The position numbers and the translations under genes are program-made. Below, piece after piece: positions 1 through 9,052 of a stretch of DNA of 64,000 nucleotides. This DNA is from Pseudoruminococcus_B sp937901805. GTDB lineage: Bacteria; Bacillota; Clostridia; Oscillospirales; Ruminococcaceae. The DNA is taken from assembly GCA_963560245.1 (NCBI GenBank), contig CAUWNS010000006.1:27780-91779 (forward strand). Reading direction: 5' to 3'. Position 1 is the stretch's first letter. The number at the start of each line of letters is the position of its first letter. The notes under the pieces were generated by a model, which worked only from the letters and a program-made list of their open reading frames with translations, was not told where the DNA came from and did not search any database.

Positions 1-366
1 CTTTTCCTGCACGATTCTCGCATAAGTCTCCACATTCGCAACGGAGGGTACAATTTGCGCAAGCTGAGTCAGGTAGATTTTGGCGCTGTCCTCGCTGTCA
101 AATTCCCGTTCGTTTTTGACTGCTTCCAGAACTGTGACAAAATCCACCGGCAGCCCTGCGGTAAAAAGCCGTACCATCGAGGCAAAAATCACCCGATGGG
201 ACGGCTTGTAAAAACTGTCCGGTTTTACATACTCCATGACAGCGGGAAGGCAGGAAGAATCAATCAGGACAGCGCCCAAAACCGATTGCTCCGCTTCCAG
301 ATTAAAGGGAAGCTTTTCTTCCAGATCCTGCCTGGATGCAAGGTTTTCAATACTCTGTTCCGGCAT
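1..366 (-). CDS. dnaB: Replicative DNA helicase DnaB, N-terminal part (runs off the left edge)
   Basis: Only the first 122 codons lie in the window. They begin MPEQSIENLASRQDLEEKLP, followed by NLEAEQSVLGAVLID, the usual opening of the DnaB N-terminal helical domain that binds primase. The ATPase domain would lie beyond base 1. The ATG at 366 has GGGAG about 8 bases upstream, which decides the start. The gene sits 35 bases after rplI on the same strand, the normal Firmicutes order gdpP-rplI-dnaB. DnaB is the hexameric fork helicase. The family call is firm; the rest of the gene cannot be inspected. Confidence 0.93.
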   Translation of the reverse strand, partial: MPEQSIENLASRQDLEEKLPFNLEAEQSVLGAVLIDSSCLPAVMEYVKPDSFYKPSHRVIFASMVRLFTAGLPVDFVTVLEAVKNEREFDSEDSAKIYLTQLAQIVPSVANVETYARIVQEK

Positions 367-401
367 TTTCCTGTTCTCCCTTCCATTTTCCGTACGATTT
401 T

Positions 402-848
402 TTATGCTTCTGTTATCATTACAGTTGCTTTAGCAACAACGCCTGCATGGAGTTTAATTTCAATTGGATAGCTACCGAAAGCCTTAATATCCATACTCAG
501 TACAATTTTCCGCTTATCCACCGGGATAGAAAGCTGTTTTGTAATTTCCTGAGCAATCTCCTTTGCTGTAATTGAACCGAAAAGGCGTCCATTTTTCCCG
601 GCCTTGCCAATGATTTTGATGGATTTTCCATCAATTCTTGCGGCGGCTTGTTTTGCGGCTTCCAGCTCTACTTCTGCCTTGTGCTGCTTGGCCTGCTCCT
701 TATTTTTCAGATCATTGAGCGCCTGAGCGTTCGCCTCTACCGCAAGTCCCTTTGGAAACAGGAAATTCCTGGCATATCCATCGGATACATTAATCAATTC
801 CCCGGCTTTACCCGTCCCTTTCAAATCTGCTTTCAGTATGACCTTCAT
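402..848 (-). CDS. rplI: 50S ribosomal protein bL9
   Basis: This 148-residue protein has the normal bL9 length. It opens MKVILKADLKGTGKAGELIN and continues with VSDGYARNFLFPKGLA, the conserved N-terminal rRNA-binding domain. A long charged helix (about 40-75) joins it to the C-terminal domain containing GRLFGSITAKEIA. It is a large-subunit protein near the L1 stalk that helps maintain reading frame. Its ATG lies 3 bases after the stop of the gdpP-like gene, so the two are probably cotranscribed and translationally coupled. Confidence 0.97.
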   Translation of the reverse strand: MKVILKADLKGTGKAGELINVSDGYARNFLFPKGLAVEANAQALNDLKNKEQAKQHKAEVELEAAKQAAARIDGKSIKIIGKAGKNGRLFGSITAKEIAQEITKQLSIPVDKRKIVLSMDIKAFGSYPIEIKLHAGVVAKATVMITEA

Positions 849-851
849 TTC

Positions 852-2843
852 TCAATTCTCCTTTGACTGTTCTTTTTCTATCTCATCATAGTAATCATCG
901 ATTGCAAGCAGTAATTTCTGGCGCGCATTTTCCATCGTTACACCTTTGATCTGCGCCCCCGCCATTGTCAGGTGGCCGCCCCCGCCAAGTTTTTCCATGA
1001 TCAACTGGACATTGATCCCTCCCATGGAACGGGCATTGATATTCACGGTATCCCCCGTTTCAAACAGGACGAAAGAAGCGTCGACCGCATTGATTCCAAG
1101 CAGCTCGTCCGCCGCCTGCGGGGCAACCACACGCATATCCTCCGTATGCCCGGTAGAAGTTGCTATCGCGCATTCACGGTACACCTCCGCCGCTGAGACA
1201 AGCCTTGTCTTGCGCTGGTAGGATTCCATATCGCTTGCAAACAGCTTGCGGACCTCTACTGTGTCTGCGCCAAGTTTCTTTAAGTAAGCGGCAGCTTCAA
1301 AAGTACGTACTCCCGTTTTCAGGACAAAATTCTTGGTATCCAGCATAATACCGGAAAGAAGCGCCTCTGCCTCCACCTGGTTGAGCACTGGTTTATCGGA
1401 AAAATACTGGAGGAGTTCCGTCACCATTTCCGATGCAGAAGAGGCAAATGGTTCATGGTAAAAAATAACCGCATTAGCAATATGATTGACCATCTTCCGA
1501 TGGTGATCAATGACAACCACAGATTTACATGCCTGATAAATCTCCGCAGACTCCAGCAGCGTTGGGATGTGGGTGTCCACTACAATCAAAAGCGTTTTCT
1601 TTGTGATATAGAACATCGCCTCATCCGGCTCGATAAACAGATCTTCCAGCCCATTGGCAACCATCCGATCATAGAGCGGTTTGGCCAGGTTTTTTTCCTT
1701 ATTGATAGCAACAACGGCATCCTTGCCGAGTTCCCGGATCCCGCTCGCCATTCCGATTGCGGAACCCAAAGCATCCAAATCTGCAAAACGATGCCCCATC
1801 ACAATGACATTATCGCTCGCCTCAATGAGTTCCAGCAGTGCCGCTGCAATGATCCTGGTCTTAACCTTGGTGCGCTTCTCTACTCCCTTGGACATACCGC
1901 CAAAAAATTCAAATCCGGTAGGCGTCTTGACAGCTGCCTGATCACCGCCGCGTCCAAGGGCCATATCCAACGCCTGGCCGGCAAGCTCATCCGCCTCGTG
2001 CATATTGGCGGCATCCCGGCCGACTCCAATGGAAAGAGTCGCCGAAAGACGCTCTCCGGAAGTCACTTTACGGACTTTATCAAGGATCTGAAACCGGCCT
2101 TCGACAATTTCGCGCATATGGCGTTCTTCCACAACTGCAATAAACCGATCCCGATCCAATTTTCTCATAAAACCATTTGTCTTGCTGATAAAATCCTCGA
2201 GCAGGGATTCAATTTCCCCTATCATTTGGGCTTTTTCGCTCTCTTTGGCATTTTGAAGCAATTCATCGTAGTTATCCACCAGCATGAGCATCACGCAGGG
2301 TCTGGTCTCGTGATATTCCACAGCGTCGCTGAACGTCTCCGTCTCGTCGACAAACACAAAAATATACAGGCTTGCTTCATTGGAGCGGGAGTTATAGGCA
2401 TATGCTTTATACTGATGCTCATTATACTCCACATAGGCCCCGGGTTCCTGAAGGATGTCGTCTATCGTCCTATCCCCTAAAACCGCGGAGACATCACTTC
2501 CATATGCTTCGATACCGCCCAGCACAGTGTTTTTAAAATGCTCATTGTACCAGACAATTTCCCTGGAAGAATTGGCAACAAACACCGGCAGAGGGAAGCT
2601 GATCAGTGATTCATGCTGGGCCAAATCCAAATTGCTGCTCATCTTTGCAAGCAGTCTTGCAATTGCCTTTTGAATATTCTGGGACTCAAACACAAAAAAG
2701 GCCGCCGCGCCTAAAAACAATACCAGCGCTATATAGAAATAAGTCCTGTTCAGCGCAAACAGCATGCCCAGCATAATAATGCAGAGCGCTGTCAGCACAT
2801 ATACGATCGGACCAAAAATCCATAGTCGTTTTTTCATCGTCAT
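852..2843 (-). CDS. gdpP: GdpP-type cyclic-di-AMP phosphodiesterase (DHH/DHHA1 family)
   Basis: The protein has 663 residues, normal for GdpP (YybT). In order it shows two membrane helices (about 10-60), a PAS-like region, a degenerate GGDEF domain (about 170-300, without an intact GGDEF motif) and a DHH phosphoesterase domain. The DHH domain carries HRFADLDALGSA near residue 350 and VVVIDHHRK near 445. A C-terminal DHHA1 domain holds GGGGHLTMAG. The family cleaves the second messenger c-di-AMP, which controls potassium uptake, osmotic balance and beta-lactam tolerance. The start could be ATG 2843 or the next in-frame ATG at 2837. It is the first gene of the gdpP-rplI-dnaB group. Confidence 0.95.
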   Translation of the reverse strand: MTMKKRLWIFGPIVYVLTALCIIMLGMLFALNRTYFYIALVLFLGAAAFFVFESQNIQKAIARLLAKMSSNLDLAQHESLISFPLPVFVANSSREIVWYNEHFKNTVLGGIEAYGSDVSAVLGDRTIDDILQEPGAYVEYNEHQYKAYAYNSRSNEASLYIFVFVDETETFSDAVEYHETRPCVMLMLVDNYDELLQNAKESEKAQMIGEIESLLEDFISKTNGFMRKLDRDRFIAVVEERHMREIVEGRFQILDKVRKVTSGERLSATLSIGVGRDAANMHEADELAGQALDMALGRGGDQAAVKTPTGFEFFGGMSKGVEKRTKVKTRIIAAALLELIEASDNVIVMGHRFADLDALGSAIGMASGIRELGKDAVVAINKEKNLAKPLYDRMVANGLEDLFIEPDEAMFYITKKTLLIVVDTHIPTLLESAEIYQACKSVVVIDHHRKMVNHIANAVIFYHEPFASSASEMVTELLQYFSDKPVLNQVEAEALLSGIMLDTKNFVLKTGVRTFEAAAYLKKLGADTVEVRKLFASDMESYQRKTRLVSAAEVYRECAIATSTGHTEDMRVVAPQAADELLGINAVDASFVLFETGDTVNINARSMGGINVQLIMEKLGGGGHLTMAGAQIKGVTMENARQKLLLAIDDYYDEIEKEQSKEN

Positions 2844-2886
2844 CCCAGCCTTCTGACAGCCCGGTTGTTTTTCGGGCCTTGGAAAA

Positions 2887-4761
2887 TTATACTTCCATAA
2901 TAATTGGAAGAATCATCGGTTTTCTTTTGGTTTTCCCATAGAGGTAATCGCTTAGGGAATCCCGAACTTTCACCTTAATATTGCCCCATTCTCGGATGCC
3001 CTTGGCATGGCAGTCCTCCAGTACCAGCTTGACAACACGCTTGGATTCGTTCATCAGGTCTTCGGCTTCCCGTACATAGACAAACCCACGGGAAACAATG
3101 TCCGGTCCGGCGACAACCTGCCCAGTCTGCCCGTTGATGGTAGCAACGACAACAATCAGTCCGTCTTCCGCAAGATGTTTCCTGTCACGCAGGACGATAC
3201 TGCCCACATCCCCTACGCCGTATCCGTCCACCAGGACTTTTCCCGCCGGGACAGTATTGGTGGTATCCACGCTGATCCCGTTGAATTCCACAACGCGGCC
3301 AATATCCGCAATGATAATATTCTCGTTTGGAATCCCCATGCTGCGCGCCAAGCTGGCATGTTTGCACAGATGTTTGTATTCACCGTGCACCGGCATAAAA
3401 TATTTTGGCTTGGTCAAGCCGATCATAAGCTTCTGCTCATCCTGGCAGGCATGTCCGGAGACATGCACCTCATACATCTTTTCATAGATGACTTCCGCAC
3501 CGAGTTTCATGAGTTCATTGACTACACGGCCGACAAATTTTTCATTGCCGGGAATTGGGGTAGCTGAAATAATAATGAAATCATTTTGAGTAACTTCCAC
3601 TTTCCGGTGATCGCTCATCGCCATACGGAACAGGGCGGACATCGGTTCTCCCTGGCTGCCGGTTGTGATAATGACCATCTTTTCATCCGGATACCGCCCG
3701 ATCGAATCAATATCCACCAAAATCCCCGCCGGTGCATGGAGATAGCCGAGTTCCGTCGCCTTAGCAACGACATTGACCATACTGCGCCCGGAAACGGCGA
3801 CCTTACGCCCGCTTTTGACCGCACAGTCAATAATCTGCTGGATACGGTGGACGTTGGATGCAAAGGTGGCAACAATAATCCTGCGGCTGCCCGCATTTTT
3901 GAAAAGGCCTTCAAAAGATTCCCCTACTTTGCGTTCGCTCATGGTACTTCCAGGCTTTTCCGCATTCGTAGAATCTGCCAGAAGCGCCAGTACTCCTTTG
4001 CTGCCAAGTTCCCCAAAACGGGCCAGATCGATCATCTCCCCTTCAATGGGAGTGTAATCAATTTTAAAATCCCCCGTCTGGATAATTACACCTGCCGGAG
4101 TATGGATAGCAAGCGCCACTGCATCCGGGATAGAATGATTGACGCGGATAAATTCTACAGCCATGCAGCCGAGTTTTACCGTATCCCGGGGACGGACAAC
4201 GTTGAGCTGAACGCTGCCGAGCAGGCCATGTTCCTTGAGTTTTCCTTCGACAAGGCCAAGGGTCAGCCTGGTTCCATAAACCGGGACGTTCACGACTTTC
4301 AGCAAAAACGGGAGGCCGCCGATGTGATCTTCATGTCCATGGGTGAGCACGACGCCGCGGACGCGCTCCTTATTGCGTTCCACATAAGAAAAGTCCGGGA
4401 TGACCAAATCAACGCCAAGCATTTCCGTATCCGGGAAAGCGATCCCACAGTCCACGATAAAAATATCGTTTCCACATTCATAGGCAGTCATATTTTTTCC
4501 GATCTCATTCAGTCCGCCAAGTGGAATGATTTTTACCGGAGTTTTCGTGCGTTCTCTAGGGCTTCTGCGGCCAGTTCTTTTTTCCGTCCCCCTGGCTAAA
4601 GCCGTTTCCCGCGCGGCCTTCTTTGCCGCTGCGGGTTTGTCCGCGGTTTTTGCAGCCTTCTGTACAGGCTTTGCCGGGCTTTTTACCGTCCTTCTTCTCG
4701 TTGTTTTCTGGGACGGTGCAGCCGCATTCTCCGGCGTTCTTTTATTCTCTTTTCCTGCCAA
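2887..4761 (-). CDS. rnj: Ribonuclease J
   Basis: This is a metallo-beta-lactamase/beta-CASP ribonuclease with 5'-to-3' exonuclease and endonuclease activity in mRNA decay and rRNA maturation. The metal-binding motif LTHGHEDHIGG, DSTNAEKPG, the beta-CASP region, HVSGHA and MPVHGEYKHL are all present. The start is chosen as TTG 4761, because GGAGG precedes it by 8 bases; an ATG 51 bases further upstream has no ribosome site. From TTG the protein has 624 residues. The core begins at about residue 75 (PVKIIPLGGLNEIGKN) after a lysine-, arginine- and alanine-rich extension. The gdpP-like gene follows on the same strand after 43 bases. Confidence 0.94.
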   Translation of the reverse strand: MAGKENKRTPENAAAPSQKTTRRRTVKSPAKPVQKAAKTADKPAAAKKAARETALARGTEKRTGRRSPRERTKTPVKIIPLGGLNEIGKNMTAYECGNDIFIVDCGIAFPDTEMLGVDLVIPDFSYVERNKERVRGVVLTHGHEDHIGGLPFLLKVVNVPVYGTRLTLGLVEGKLKEHGLLGSVQLNVVRPRDTVKLGCMAVEFIRVNHSIPDAVALAIHTPAGVIIQTGDFKIDYTPIEGEMIDLARFGELGSKGVLALLADSTNAEKPGSTMSERKVGESFEGLFKNAGSRRIIVATFASNVHRIQQIIDCAVKSGRKVAVSGRSMVNVVAKATELGYLHAPAGILVDIDSIGRYPDEKMVIITTGSQGEPMSALFRMAMSDHRKVEVTQNDFIIISATPIPGNEKFVGRVVNELMKLGAEVIYEKMYEVHVSGHACQDEQKLMIGLTKPKYFMPVHGEYKHLCKHASLARSMGIPNENIIIADIGRVVEFNGISVDTTNTVPAGKVLVDGYGVGDVGSIVLRDRKHLAEDGLIVVVATINGQTGQVVAGPDIVSRGFVYVREAEDLMNESKRVVKLVLEDCHAKGIREWGNIKVKVRDSLSDYLYGKTKRKPMILPIIMEV

Positions 4762-5832
4762 AATCAATACCTCCAAATGTAATTCGGCGAAATAAAATAC
4801 GGCTCCGTTCACTTTATCCGTATTTTTTCCGCACTGATTTTCATACTTTTCTGATTTTTTCTGATTTATTTACCATCAAATGATCAAAATCCGTACAGAC
4901 ATCTTTTTTAAATTGTAAACGTTCATCCCCCTTCTGTCAAGCAGTTCTCCCGGATCGGGAAACCAATGAAACGCAACCTCTGTCCTTTTGATCCAATCCC
5001 GTACTTGAGAATATAACCTCTCTGCACACAGAAGAAAAAACCGTTGTCCCTCTTCTGCGAAGCATAATCGGACGGTGGGCCAATCCCTGCGTACAGAGTT
5101 TCCTTTTTCTGAAGTCTATTGCGGAAACCATGCCGAACAATACTGAACAGAGCGCCGATCCACATGCTGTTTTCCTTCCCGTTTTGAGAGAAGCCATGCC
5201 GGCGTCGGCCGCAAAAGCTACCTTTCTATCAAATAAGCTGTTCGCTCCGCCGGAAGCACCCGTTCGGCAGAAGAGGACGGCTATTAGCCAAAAATTTTTA
5301 CCTTGCCGGGGAAATCTGAATCAATCAAAACCTGGAACTGTATGCCGGAGTTTGGAAGAAGCTTTATCTGCACTGGATGGGGCAAAAACCATCCGGCTTT
5401 TGAGCAGGTTTTCATTTTCAGACAGAGGCTCCGGATTTTCCTCCTTCAATCCTAGAACCCAAGCGCAGAGCCATGATGAATAACGGCAGTCAGCCGCTAT
5501 AAAAAACTGTTCGCGGAAAGACCCGTTTTGTTTTTCGGGCTGCTGGAAGAGAATTGCCCCCTTTAGAGGGTGAGGCGCTTCGAGCAGCAAAGCCCTTGGT
5601 TTTGCCTTCCCGGAACCGGATCAGCTCCGATACCTGCGCTTGGATTTCCGGCCGGATCGTTTTTCTTCCGGCGCTGCTGATAAGACGAGCCCTGTCAGGA
5701 TGCAAATTTCAAGATCAACCGTGCGTTGAAAGCGCGATCGGTCTTGGTCAAGATGTGTATGCTCTCATCCAAAGGTTTCCCGTTTTTTACAGCCTTCATT
5801 CAAACAGGCAATCTTTTCGCCGGCGTTTCCAT
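4762..5832. other. About 1.07 kb with no recognisable gene
   Basis: No reading frame here combines a ribosome site, a plausible length and a recognisable sequence. Several overlapping frames of 60-140 codons exist on both strands, but none looks like a known family. The part next to 4813-4920 is AT-rich and must hold the promoter of the RNase J gene, though I could not settle on boxes. The remainder has a composition like coding DNA, so a thoroughly decayed gene is possible. I do not see one I can name. Confidence 0.5.
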
Positions 5833-6600
5833 TCAGGTCAGGACCAGGACGCAGCACATGAGCGCAATCCCGGCGGCAGCGGACAAAATAGACGTCTTCC
5901 TGCTGCCATAAGTCCACGCAGAGGGCAGCAGCTTATCCAGGGAGATAAACAGCATAATCCCTGCAATCAGGGCATAGAGCATGCCAAGAATAAACTCGTC
6001 TACAAAGTTCCGCAACAGGAAAAAAGCAATCAACGCGCCGAGCGGCTCGCTCAGGCCAGACAACAGAGAATAGGAAAACGCTTTCCCACGGTTCCCTGTG
6101 GAATAGAAAAGCGGGACGGCAATGGCAATCCCCTCCGGGATATTATGCAGGGCAATTGCCGCGGCAATCGGAATGCCAATACTCAGATCTTTATAGGAAC
6201 TTAAAAAGGTGGCGATTCCCTCCGGCATATTGTGGAGCACAACCACCAAAACAGATAAAATTCCGATCCGGTACACGCTTCCCCGTTCCTCGGACGCCTG
6301 AAAATTCGGACGCTCCGGGACAAAAGTCTCAATCAGAGCAGCAAACAGCATCCCAACCGCCATGATCACAATGGCATAAAGCCCTCCCGCAAGTTTCCCC
6401 ATGGGAACCATACAGGCAGAAAACGCCTCCGGCAGCAAATCCATCAGGGAAACGGCAACCATCACCCCGCCGGAAAAACCAAGCCCAATACTCAAAACCT
6501 TTCTGGTAGGCACTTTTAAAAAACATACCACCATGCCCCCAATTCCCGTTGCGAGACCCGCAGCAAGGGAAAGCACCATGGCAATGACAGACTGCTGCAC
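5833..6600 (-). CDS. ZIP family divalent metal transporter (ZupT-like)
   Basis: This polytopic membrane protein of 255 residues, with about eight predicted helices, belongs to the ZIP family, which imports zinc and other divalent metals. The family signature is clear: VLHNMPEGIATFLS in the fourth helix and ALHNIPEGIAIAVPL in the fifth supply the HNxPEG metal ligands. A charged loop containing ETFVPERPNFQASEERG separates the two halves. The start is taken as GTG 6600, because GAGGGGG lies 6 bases before it; an ATG at 6642 has no such site. No metal regulator is adjacent, and no clear terminator follows. Substrate preference cannot be told from sequence. Confidence 0.9.
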   Translation of the reverse strand: MQQSVIAMVLSLAAGLATGIGGMVVCFLKVPTRKVLSIGLGFSGGVMVAVSLMDLLPEAFSACMVPMGKLAGGLYAIVIMAVGMLFAALIETFVPERPNFQASEERGSVYRIGILSVLVVVLHNMPEGIATFLSSYKDLSIGIPIAAAIALHNIPEGIAIAVPLFYSTGNRGKAFSYSLLSGLSEPLGALIAFFLLRNFVDEFILGMLYALIAGIMLFISLDKLLPSAWTYGSRKTSILSAAAGIALMCCVLVLT

Positions 6601-6825
6601 AAAAATCCCCCTCTCTTTTTCTGCCGCATCCGGATAAGACATGAAATCCGGAAAATCGCTTGTGAAACAACCCGCTTTATACTATAATAATCCCTGACAA
6701 AGGCCGGCCGGGGAAAGATCAGCGTATGACAGCCATTATTTCCGGCAACAGACAATCTCTTTTGCCCGCTGACTGACAAATGGCCCGGCTCCCTGTTATT
6801 ACAGTATTGGAGGAAGAATCGGAAT

Positions 6826-7293
6826 ATGACGAACCCGCAAAAGTTTGTGGAACTGTATACGGACGGCTCCTGCCTGTCCAATCCGGGCCCGGGGGGATGG
6901 GGGGCGATCCTCCGTTACCGGGAGCATGAAAAGGAATTGTGCGGGGGAGAACCGGATACCACCAACAACCGGATGGAGCTGACCGCTGCGATCGAAGGGC
7001 TGAGCGCCTTAAAAGAACCGTGCCGCGTCACCCTATACAGCGATTCCCAGTACCTAATCAACGGGATGCAAAAAGGATGGGCCAAAAAGTGGAAGGCAAA
7101 CGGCTGGATGCGCAACAAAAAAGATCCTGCCGTCAATCCGGATTTATGGGATAAGCTGCTCACCCTGTTTGAATACCATCAGGTTACCCTGGTCTGGGTC
7201 AAAGGGCATGCGGGGCATCCGGAAAACGAGCGGTGCGACCAGCTTGCCGTGTCCCAATCCCAAAAAATCAAGGCAAAGCAAGCAGAAAAATGA
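6826..7293 (+). CDS. rnhA: Ribonuclease HI
   Basis: This 155-residue enzyme cleaves the RNA strand of RNA-DNA hybrids. All four acidic catalytic positions are visible: LYTDGSC (about residue 13), NNRMELTAA (about 51), LYSDSQYLI (about 73) and the final aspartate in NERCDQLA (about 137). The VKGHAGHPENE loop with its histidine is also present. GGAGG lies 12 bases before ATG 6826. The gene stands alone, divergent from the ZIP transporter and upstream of the nifS operon, whose own promoter follows its stop codon. Confidence 0.96.
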   Translation: MTNPQKFVELYTDGSCLSNPGPGGWGAILRYREHEKELCGGEPDTTNNRMELTAAIEGLSALKEPCRVTLYSDSQYLINGMQKGWAKKWKANGWMRNKKDPAVNPDLWDKLLTLFEYHQVTLVWVKGHAGHPENERCDQLAVSQSQKIKAKQAEK

Positions 7294-7310
7294 AATTTTC
7301 CCGTTTGGTC

Positions 7311-7339
7311 TTGTAATTCATAGTATTTTGGTATATATT
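7311..7339 (+). promoter_or_regulatory. Predicted sigma-A promoter of the nifS-nifU-mnmA operon
   Basis: TTGTAA (7311-7316) and TATATT (7334-7339) are separated by 17 bases, immediately after rnhA stops at 7293. Transcription would start near 7346, leaving a leader of about 65 bases before nifS. No IscR/Rrf2 repressor gene lies in the window. Confidence 0.55.
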
Positions 7340-7412
7340 ATTCTCAAGGCCATTTGCTGCCTGAAAGAAACCTTTCGGCAAGAAAGGAAACAAGAAAGAT
7401 TGGTGAAAAACA

Positions 7413-8600
7413 ATGGGACATTTTGTATATGCCGATAACTCAGCGACCACACAGGTTTCTGATCGTGTATTTGAGGCCATGCTCCCCTATCTGAAAGAGC
7501 AATATGGAAACGCATCCAGCTTATATAAAATCGGGCGCGATTCCAGCATCGCCATCGAAGCTGCCCGCGAGCGTGTCGCAAACGCTCTGGGCTGTGAAGC
7601 GCGTGAAATTTATTTTACCTCCTGCGGTTCTGAATCCGACAACTGGGCGCTCAAAGGCACCATGGAGCGTTTGGGAAAAAAAGGAAAAAAACACCTGATC
7701 ACTTCCGCGTTTGAACACCACGCCATCCTGCACACCGCGCAGCACCTTGAACGTCTGGGATACGAGGTGACCTACCTCCCGGTGGACAAGGACGGGCGAA
7801 TCGATCCGCAGCAGGTGAAAGACGCCATCCGGGAAGATACGGCGCTGGTTTCCATTATGTACGCAAACAATGAAATTGGGACCATAGAACCGATTGCCGA
7901 GATCGGCGCTGTCTGCAAAGAGGCGGGCGTCCTGTTCCACACCGACGCCGTACAGGCTGTGGGCAACGTGCCGATTAACGTCCGGGAGCAGAATATTGAC
8001 ATGCTTTCGCTGTCCGCGCACAAAATCCACGGGCCGAAGGGGATCGGCGCGCTGTATGTGCGCAAAGGCGTCGTCCTCCCGAATTTGATCGACGGGGGCG
8101 CGCAGGAACGCGGACACCGGGCCGGCACAGAAAACGTCGCCTATATTGTCGGATTGGGACAGGCCATAGAGGACGCTGTCCAGGGAATGGATGCAAAGGT
8201 TTTGAAGCTGACAAAATTCCGTGATCAGATCATCTCGGAACTGACAAAAATCCCCTACACCAAACTCAATGGCCACCCGTCCAAACGCCTGTGTACCAAT
8301 ATCAACATCTCCTTTGAAGGGGTGGAGGGCGAGGCGCTTCTCCTGCTGCTCGACAGCATGGGGATTGCGGCTTCCTCGGGTTCCGCATGTACCTCCGGTT
8401 CCCTGGATCCAAGCCATGTCCTGCTTTCCATCGGGCTGCGCCATGAGGTCGCCCATGGTTCCCTGCGCCTCTCGCTTTCCGATTACAATACGCAGGAAGA
8501 CGTCGATTACATCCTGGAATGCGTACCAAAAGTCATCGACCGGCTGCGCGCCATGTCCCCCGTCTGGGAAGACATGATGGAAGCGGAAAGCGGAAAATAA
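7413..8600 (+). CDS. nifS: Cysteine desulfurase (NifS/IscS family)
   Basis: This PLP enzyme of 395 residues takes sulfur from cysteine for Fe-S clusters and tRNA thiolation. It starts MGHFVYADNSATTQVS. The PLP lysine lies in SLSAHKIHGPKG (about 205). The persulfide cysteine lies in SSGSACTSGSLDPSHVL (about 325), a long loop typical of group I enzymes. GTEN (about 235) binds phosphate. It is followed after 29 bases by the NifU scaffold and then by mnmA, so it probably supplies both. The assignment is firm; nifS versus iscS is only a naming choice. Confidence 0.95.
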   Translation: MGHFVYADNSATTQVSDRVFEAMLPYLKEQYGNASSLYKIGRDSSIAIEAARERVANALGCEAREIYFTSCGSESDNWALKGTMERLGKKGKKHLITSAFEHHAILHTAQHLERLGYEVTYLPVDKDGRIDPQQVKDAIREDTALVSIMYANNEIGTIEPIAEIGAVCKEAGVLFHTDAVQAVGNVPINVREQNIDMLSLSAHKIHGPKGIGALYVRKGVVLPNLIDGGAQERGHRAGTENVAYIVGLGQAIEDAVQGMDAKVLKLTKFRDQIISELTKIPYTKLNGHPSKRLCTNINISFEGVEGEALLLLLDSMGIAASSGSACTSGSLDPSHVLLSIGLRHEVAHGSLRLSLSDYNTQEDVDYILECVPKVIDRLRAMSPVWEDMMEAESGK

Positions 8601-8629
8601 AACCAAACTGAGAAAGGAAGGAATTTTCC

Positions 8630-9052
8630 ATGATTTATAGTGAAAAAGTAATGGATCATTTTATGAACCCCCGCAACGTCGGGGAAATTGAAGACGCGAA
8701 CGGCGTTGGAGAAGTGGGCAACGCCCAGTGCGGCGATATTATGAAAATGTACCTGAAAATCAACGGAAACACCATTGAGGACGTCAAATTCAAAACCTTT
8801 GGCTGCGGCGCCGCCATCGCAACCAGCTCCATGGCCACCGAGCTTATCAAAGGCAAAACCATTGACGACGCGCTGAAGCTGACCAACAAAGCGGTCATGG
8901 AGGCCCTGGACGGGCTTCCCCCTGTGAAAGTACACTGCTCCGTGCTGGCAGAACAGGCAATCAAGTCCGCTTTATCCGACTACTACCGCCGCCAGGGGAT
9001 CGACCCTGTCCCCATTGTCGGGGAAATCGTGGATTCCGATGTACACCACTAA
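8630..9052 (+). CDS. nifU: Fe-S cluster assembly scaffold NifU/IscU
   Basis: This 140-residue scaffold carries the three cluster-binding cysteines at the expected places: C34 (NAQCGDIM), C59 (TFGCGAAIAT) and C103 (VHCSVLAEQ), with D36 next to the first. It lacks the extra ferredoxin and Nfu domains of full nitrogen-fixation NifU, so it is the short IscU-like form common in Clostridia. AGAAAGGAAGG precedes the ATG. Its last 14 bases overlap the start of mnmA. It accepts sulfur from the upstream desulfurase. Confidence 0.95.
   Translation: MIYSEKVMDHFMNPRNVGEIEDANGVGEVGNAQCGDIMKMYLKINGNTIEDVKFKTFGCGAAIATSSMATELIKGKTIDDALKLTNKAVMEALDGLPPVKVHCSVLAEQAIKSALSDYYRRQGIDPVPIVGEIVDSDVHH

Noticed and set aside
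1455..2480. Long plus-strand open frame opposite the gdpP-like gene
   Set aside because: It is the antisense shadow of a strongly recognised gene, without a ribosome site or a family pattern.
5554..6204. A 216-codon plus-strand frame partly over the ZIP gene
   Set aside because: Overlaps the ZIP transporter antisense for more than half its length and has no ribosome site.
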